From contig JAJBBH010000029.1 of NCBI GenBank assembly GCA_020532185.1, positions 1-55,434 on the forward strand: DNA of 55,434 bases. Reading direction: 5' to 3'. Positions 53,031 to 55,434 of the stretch are shown piece by piece. The position numbers and the translations under genes are program-made. The notes beneath the pieces were generated by a model, which did not search any database, was not told the DNA's origin, and saw only the letters and a list, made by a program, of their open reading frames with translations. Source of the stretch: Candidatus Cloacimonadota bacterium (lineage in GTDB: Bacteria; Cloacimonadota; Cloacimonadia; Cloacimonadales; WRIO01). Every line of letters begins with the position of its first letter. Within the stretch, counting starts at the first letter, position 1.

Positions 53031-54038
53031 ATGAATTGGGGATATCCAAATATTCTTTATTTATTGTTGATCGTACCGTTTCTTGTATTATTTTTATATA
53101 TAGGAACAAAAAGAAGGCAAAAACGTTTTAAAAGATTTGCAACTAACAACCTATTTGACTTTTTTTATAATAATTTTTCAATATTTCATTGGAATATAAA
53201 AATTGTACTACTAATATTAGCTCTGGTATTTGTTATCATTGCGGCTGCACGTCCACAATGGGACAAAGAAGAAAGAGTTGCACAACAACAAGGAATTGAT
53301 ATTGTAATTTGTATTGATGTATCAAAAAGTATGGATGCAGCTGATATAAGACCGTCCAGGCTTGAAAGAGCTAAAAACCATATTAGTTTGTTTGTTAGTG
53401 AGCTTAAAGGTGATAGGGTGGGACTCGTTGCATTTGCTGGGAAAAGCATGGTTATCTGTCCTCTTACTGATGACTATGCAGCCTTTAATATGTTTTTATC
53501 AACTCTCAGTACAGAAACCATTACTGCTTATGGAACAAATATTGGCGCAGCTTTAGACAGAGCAGATAAACTGTTTTTAAAAGAGTCTCAAAGTAAAGTA
53601 ATTGTTTTGATCAGTGATGGCGAGGATTTAGAAGCCGAAGGAATTAAGATAGCTTCAAAGATAGCAAAAAATGACGTAAATATTTTTACTATAGGTGTTG
53701 GCTCGATTGATGGCAGTCCTATTGAATTGTTAAACTCTTATGGAGAAATTGAGTTTGCAAAAGATGACAATGGTAATATAATTATAACAAAAATGGATGT
53801 ACACTCATTAACAGATATTGCCAAAGTATCTAATGGTAAATTCTATCCAATTACACCACAAAATTCTGAGATTTATGATATCCTCAACCAAATATCAGCA
53901 AAAGAAAAAGACCAGATTTCAAGTAAGCTGTATTTTAAGTTTAAAGAACAATATCATTATTTTTTAATTATAGCATTTATACTTCTAATTTTCGAAGCAA
54001 TTGTTAGCTATGAAAACAAATTAAGGGGTAAGAAATGA
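53031..54038 (+). CDS. batB: BatB-like von Willebrand factor A membrane protein
   Basis: 335 residues. ATG 53031 is preferred to TTG 53028 because GAGG (53022-53025) is better spaced. Two N-terminal helices, then a VWA domain with DIVICIDVSKSMDAADI (DxSxS), TAYGTNIGAALDRA and VLISDGEDLEAEG, and a C-terminal helix (about 310-327). A paralogue of the preceding batA. It overlaps batC by 4 nt. Confidence 0.92.
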   Translation: MNWGYPNILYLLLIVPFLVLFLYIGTKRRQKRFKRFATNNLFDFFYNNFSIFHWNIKIVLLILALVFVIIAAARPQWDKEERVAQQQGIDIVICIDVSKSMDAADIRPSRLERAKNHISLFVSELKGDRVGLVAFAGKSMVICPLTDDYAAFNMFLSTLSTETITAYGTNIGAALDRADKLFLKESQSKVIVLISDGEDLEAEGIKIASKIAKNDVNIFTIGVGSIDGSPIELLNSYGEIEFAKDDNGNIIITKMDVHSLTDIAKVSNGKFYPITPQNSEIYDILNQISAKEKDQISSKLYFKFKEQYHYFLIIAFILLIFEAIVSYENKLRGKK

Positions 54039-54670
54039 AAAAAACTATATTAATTATGATTTTAGCATTTACTTTTTTATCGTTGAATGCCAGAGCAATG
54101 AATTTCAAAAAAGTATACCGAAATCTAAAAGGTAACCATGATTTTAAAATGAACGATTATGAAAATGCACAAAAATCATATGAAAAGAATTCTGTAGATT
54201 ATCCTAATGATGAAAACTTACATTACAATCTTGCAAATAGCTTTTATAAGCAGAATAAATACGATGAAGCGATGAAAGAATATAATATTGCTCTTCAAAA
54301 AAACAATAAGAGCTTAGAACACAAAATACATCATAATATTGGTAACCTATTTTTTGAACAAGAAGATTATGAAAATGCAATTGAATCTTATAAAAAATCT
54401 CTTATTAGTAAGCCAAATCAAGAGGACACAAGGAAAAATTATGAACTTGCAAAACGTTTATTGCTTCAACAACAAGAGCAGCAAAATCAAGATCAGTCAG
54501 ATAGTGAACAAAGCGAAGATCAACAAGATCAACAGGAAGAAGAAGTAGATCAGTCTCAAGAAGAAAAAGATGCTGAAAGTATTTTAAAAGCTATAGAAGA
54601 AAAAGAACAAGAGCATATGAAGAAGAAAAATCAGAATAAAGGTAAAATTAAAACTGGGAAATATTGGTAA
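54035..54670 (+). CDS. batC: BatC-like TPR protein
   Basis: 211 residues. A signal peptide (about 1-20) is followed by three tetratricopeptide repeats (about 28-135; YENAQKSYEKNSVDYPNDENLHYNLANSFYKQNKYDEAMKEY and the next units), then a charged Gln/Glu/Asp-rich tail (about 145-200) and a basic end. It is the periplasmic TPR partner usual in Bat operons. The low-complexity tail (QQQEQQNQDQ...) is probably disordered. Confidence 0.88.
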   Translation: MKKTILIMILAFTFLSLNARAMNFKKVYRNLKGNHDFKMNDYENAQKSYEKNSVDYPNDENLHYNLANSFYKQNKYDEAMKEYNIALQKNNKSLEHKIHHNIGNLFFEQEDYENAIESYKKSLISKPNQEDTRKNYELAKRLLLQQQEQQNQDQSDSEQSEDQQDQQEEEVDQSQEEKDAESILKAIEEKEQEHMKKKNQNKGKIKTGKYW

Positions 54671-55434
54671 ATGAAACTCTTCATTGAACGCATCGATGAT
54701 TTTATAAAGTATGAGAAATCAAAACACTTCTCCCAAAATACTTTAAATAGTTATCGTTCAGATTTACTACAATTCCAAGAATATATCATAAATAGGTTCG
54801 AAGGTTTTTTAATAGACTATACTAAAATCGATAAAGCCATGATCCAAGACTTTCTTATTGACTTATCTGAAAGAAATTTAAGTAATCGTACATTAGAACG
54901 TAAAATTGCCTCTTTAAAAGAGTTCTTTAAATATCTTTATATAAGTGGTTTGATAAAAGATAATCCAGCTAAAGCGATAAAGTATCCGAAATATAGTAAA
55001 AAATTGCCAACATTCTTTTCTTACGATGAAATGCAGGCTTTATTCGCATTACCAGATCTGAGTAGTAAATTTGGTATCAGAAATCTTGCTATTATGCAGT
55101 TATTTTATTCAAGTGGACTTAGAATAAGCGAGCTTTGTGAGTTAACAATCAATAGTATTAATCTGAGGAACAGACTTGTAACTGTCATAGGAAAAGGTAA
55201 TAAAGAAAGAATTGTACCCATTACTGATGATGCTATTAAAGCACTGACTGACTACCAAAGAATAAGGCACACTTTTAAACCAAAAGATAATAATTATTTT
55301 GTTAGCAAAAGCGGTATTGCATTAAAACGAACAGAACTTAATGAAATAATAAGAAAATATTTTGTTCAAATTGCAAGAGATGAAAATAGCTCTCCACATA
55401 CTCTTAGACACACATTTGCAACTCACCTTCTTGA
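54671..55434 (+). CDS. Tyrosine recombinase XerC/XerD (5' part)
   Basis: Starts one base after the batC stop and runs off the window after 254 codons. The N-terminal SAM-like core-binding domain (FIERIDDFIKYEKSKHFSQNTLNSYRSDL) is followed by the catalytic domain with YSSGLRISELCELT (first Arg), GKGNKERIVPI (Lys) and SPHTLRHTFATHLL (His-x-x-Arg). The late His and the catalytic Tyr lie beyond the window. Its size and layout fit the chromosome dimer-resolution recombinases rather than a phage integrase. Which of XerC or XerD it is cannot be told. Confidence 0.93.
   Translation, partial: MKLFIERIDDFIKYEKSKHFSQNTLNSYRSDLLQFQEYIINRFEGFLIDYTKIDKAMIQDFLIDLSERNLSNRTLERKIASLKEFFKYLYISGLIKDNPAKAIKYPKYSKKLPTFFSYDEMQALFALPDLSSKFGIRNLAIMQLFYSSGLRISELCELTINSINLRNRLVTVIGKGNKERIVPITDDAIKALTDYQRIRHTFKPKDNNYFVSKSGIALKRTELNEIIRKYFVQIARDENSSPHTLRHTFATHLL

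Overview
The window is an AT-rich (roughly 30% GC), densely packed bacterial chromosome segment. It points to an anaerobic Gram-negative of the FCB superphylum, most likely Cloacimonadota. The evidence: the first gene ends in the C-terminal sorting/FlgD-like domain typical of FCB secreted proteins; heptose (rfaE1/rfaE2), RseC-like, beta-barrel and lipoprotein genes imply an outer membrane; DUF2851 and a Bat-type (MoxR/DUF58/VWA/TPR) operon are common in this group; and selenocysteine plus molybdopterin-dinucleotide genes imply anaerobic oxidoreductases. The phylum is inferred from gene content only, since there is no rRNA gene. I found no tRNA, rRNA, insertion sequence or cas gene.

Layout. 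1-0.5 kb: 3' end of a secreted protein with a strong terminator. 6.5-0.76 kb (minus): membrane protein, guanine deaminase, selA, selB, mobA. 6.57-9.0 kb (plus): rsmA overlapping an outer-membrane beta-barrel gene. 13.0-9.05 kb (minus): degenerate YibQ-like deacetylase, uppP, holA, era. 13.3-15.5 kb (plus): three-gene envelope module (lipoprotein, pseudo-PP2C phosphatase, LEA14/WHy-like protein). Then arcA (plus), an M14 carboxypeptidase (minus), a GerW/YtfJ homologue coupled to mobB (plus), a 1.05-kb gene-free island, and a BvgS-like hybrid kinase (minus). 23.3-31.6 kb (plus): endonuclease Q, pepP, coaD, queC, DUF2851 and a TerB/FHA-like/ABCG transporter. 31.7-33.4 kb (plus): HMA protein, cupin, M42 peptidase, terminator. 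A second gene-free island (33.4-34.36 kb) precedes secD/secF and tatD (minus). 37.96-46.1 kb (plus): der, plsY, purF, rfaE1, rfaE2, rseC-like, folB, folK, short glmU-like, HIT protein, LytR_C protein. 46.15-48.7 kb: rsfS, argS, phosphodiesterase. 48.8-54.7 kb: Bat operon. The window ends inside a xerC/D recombinase.

How genes work together. selA/selB make and insert selenocysteine; mobA and mobB finish molybdopterin guanine dinucleotide. Together they suggest a selenocysteine- and bis-MGD-containing enzyme such as formate dehydrogenase, encoded outside the window. rfaE1/rfaE2, glmU-like, uppP and plsY serve envelope synthesis. The rest is mostly housekeeping.

The most unusual signal is in the two gene-free islands. 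Both carry a conserved flank (TTCTCYAAGATAKCARGGAG) leading into tandem 11-bp units whose sequence differs between islands, followed by a conserved GGGGAATC box. In island 1 the units run outward on both strands and form a perfect 17-bp inverted repeat. Two copies are clear and a third is partial. This looks like a dispersed repeat family with constant flanks and a variable tandem core, which I do not recognise.
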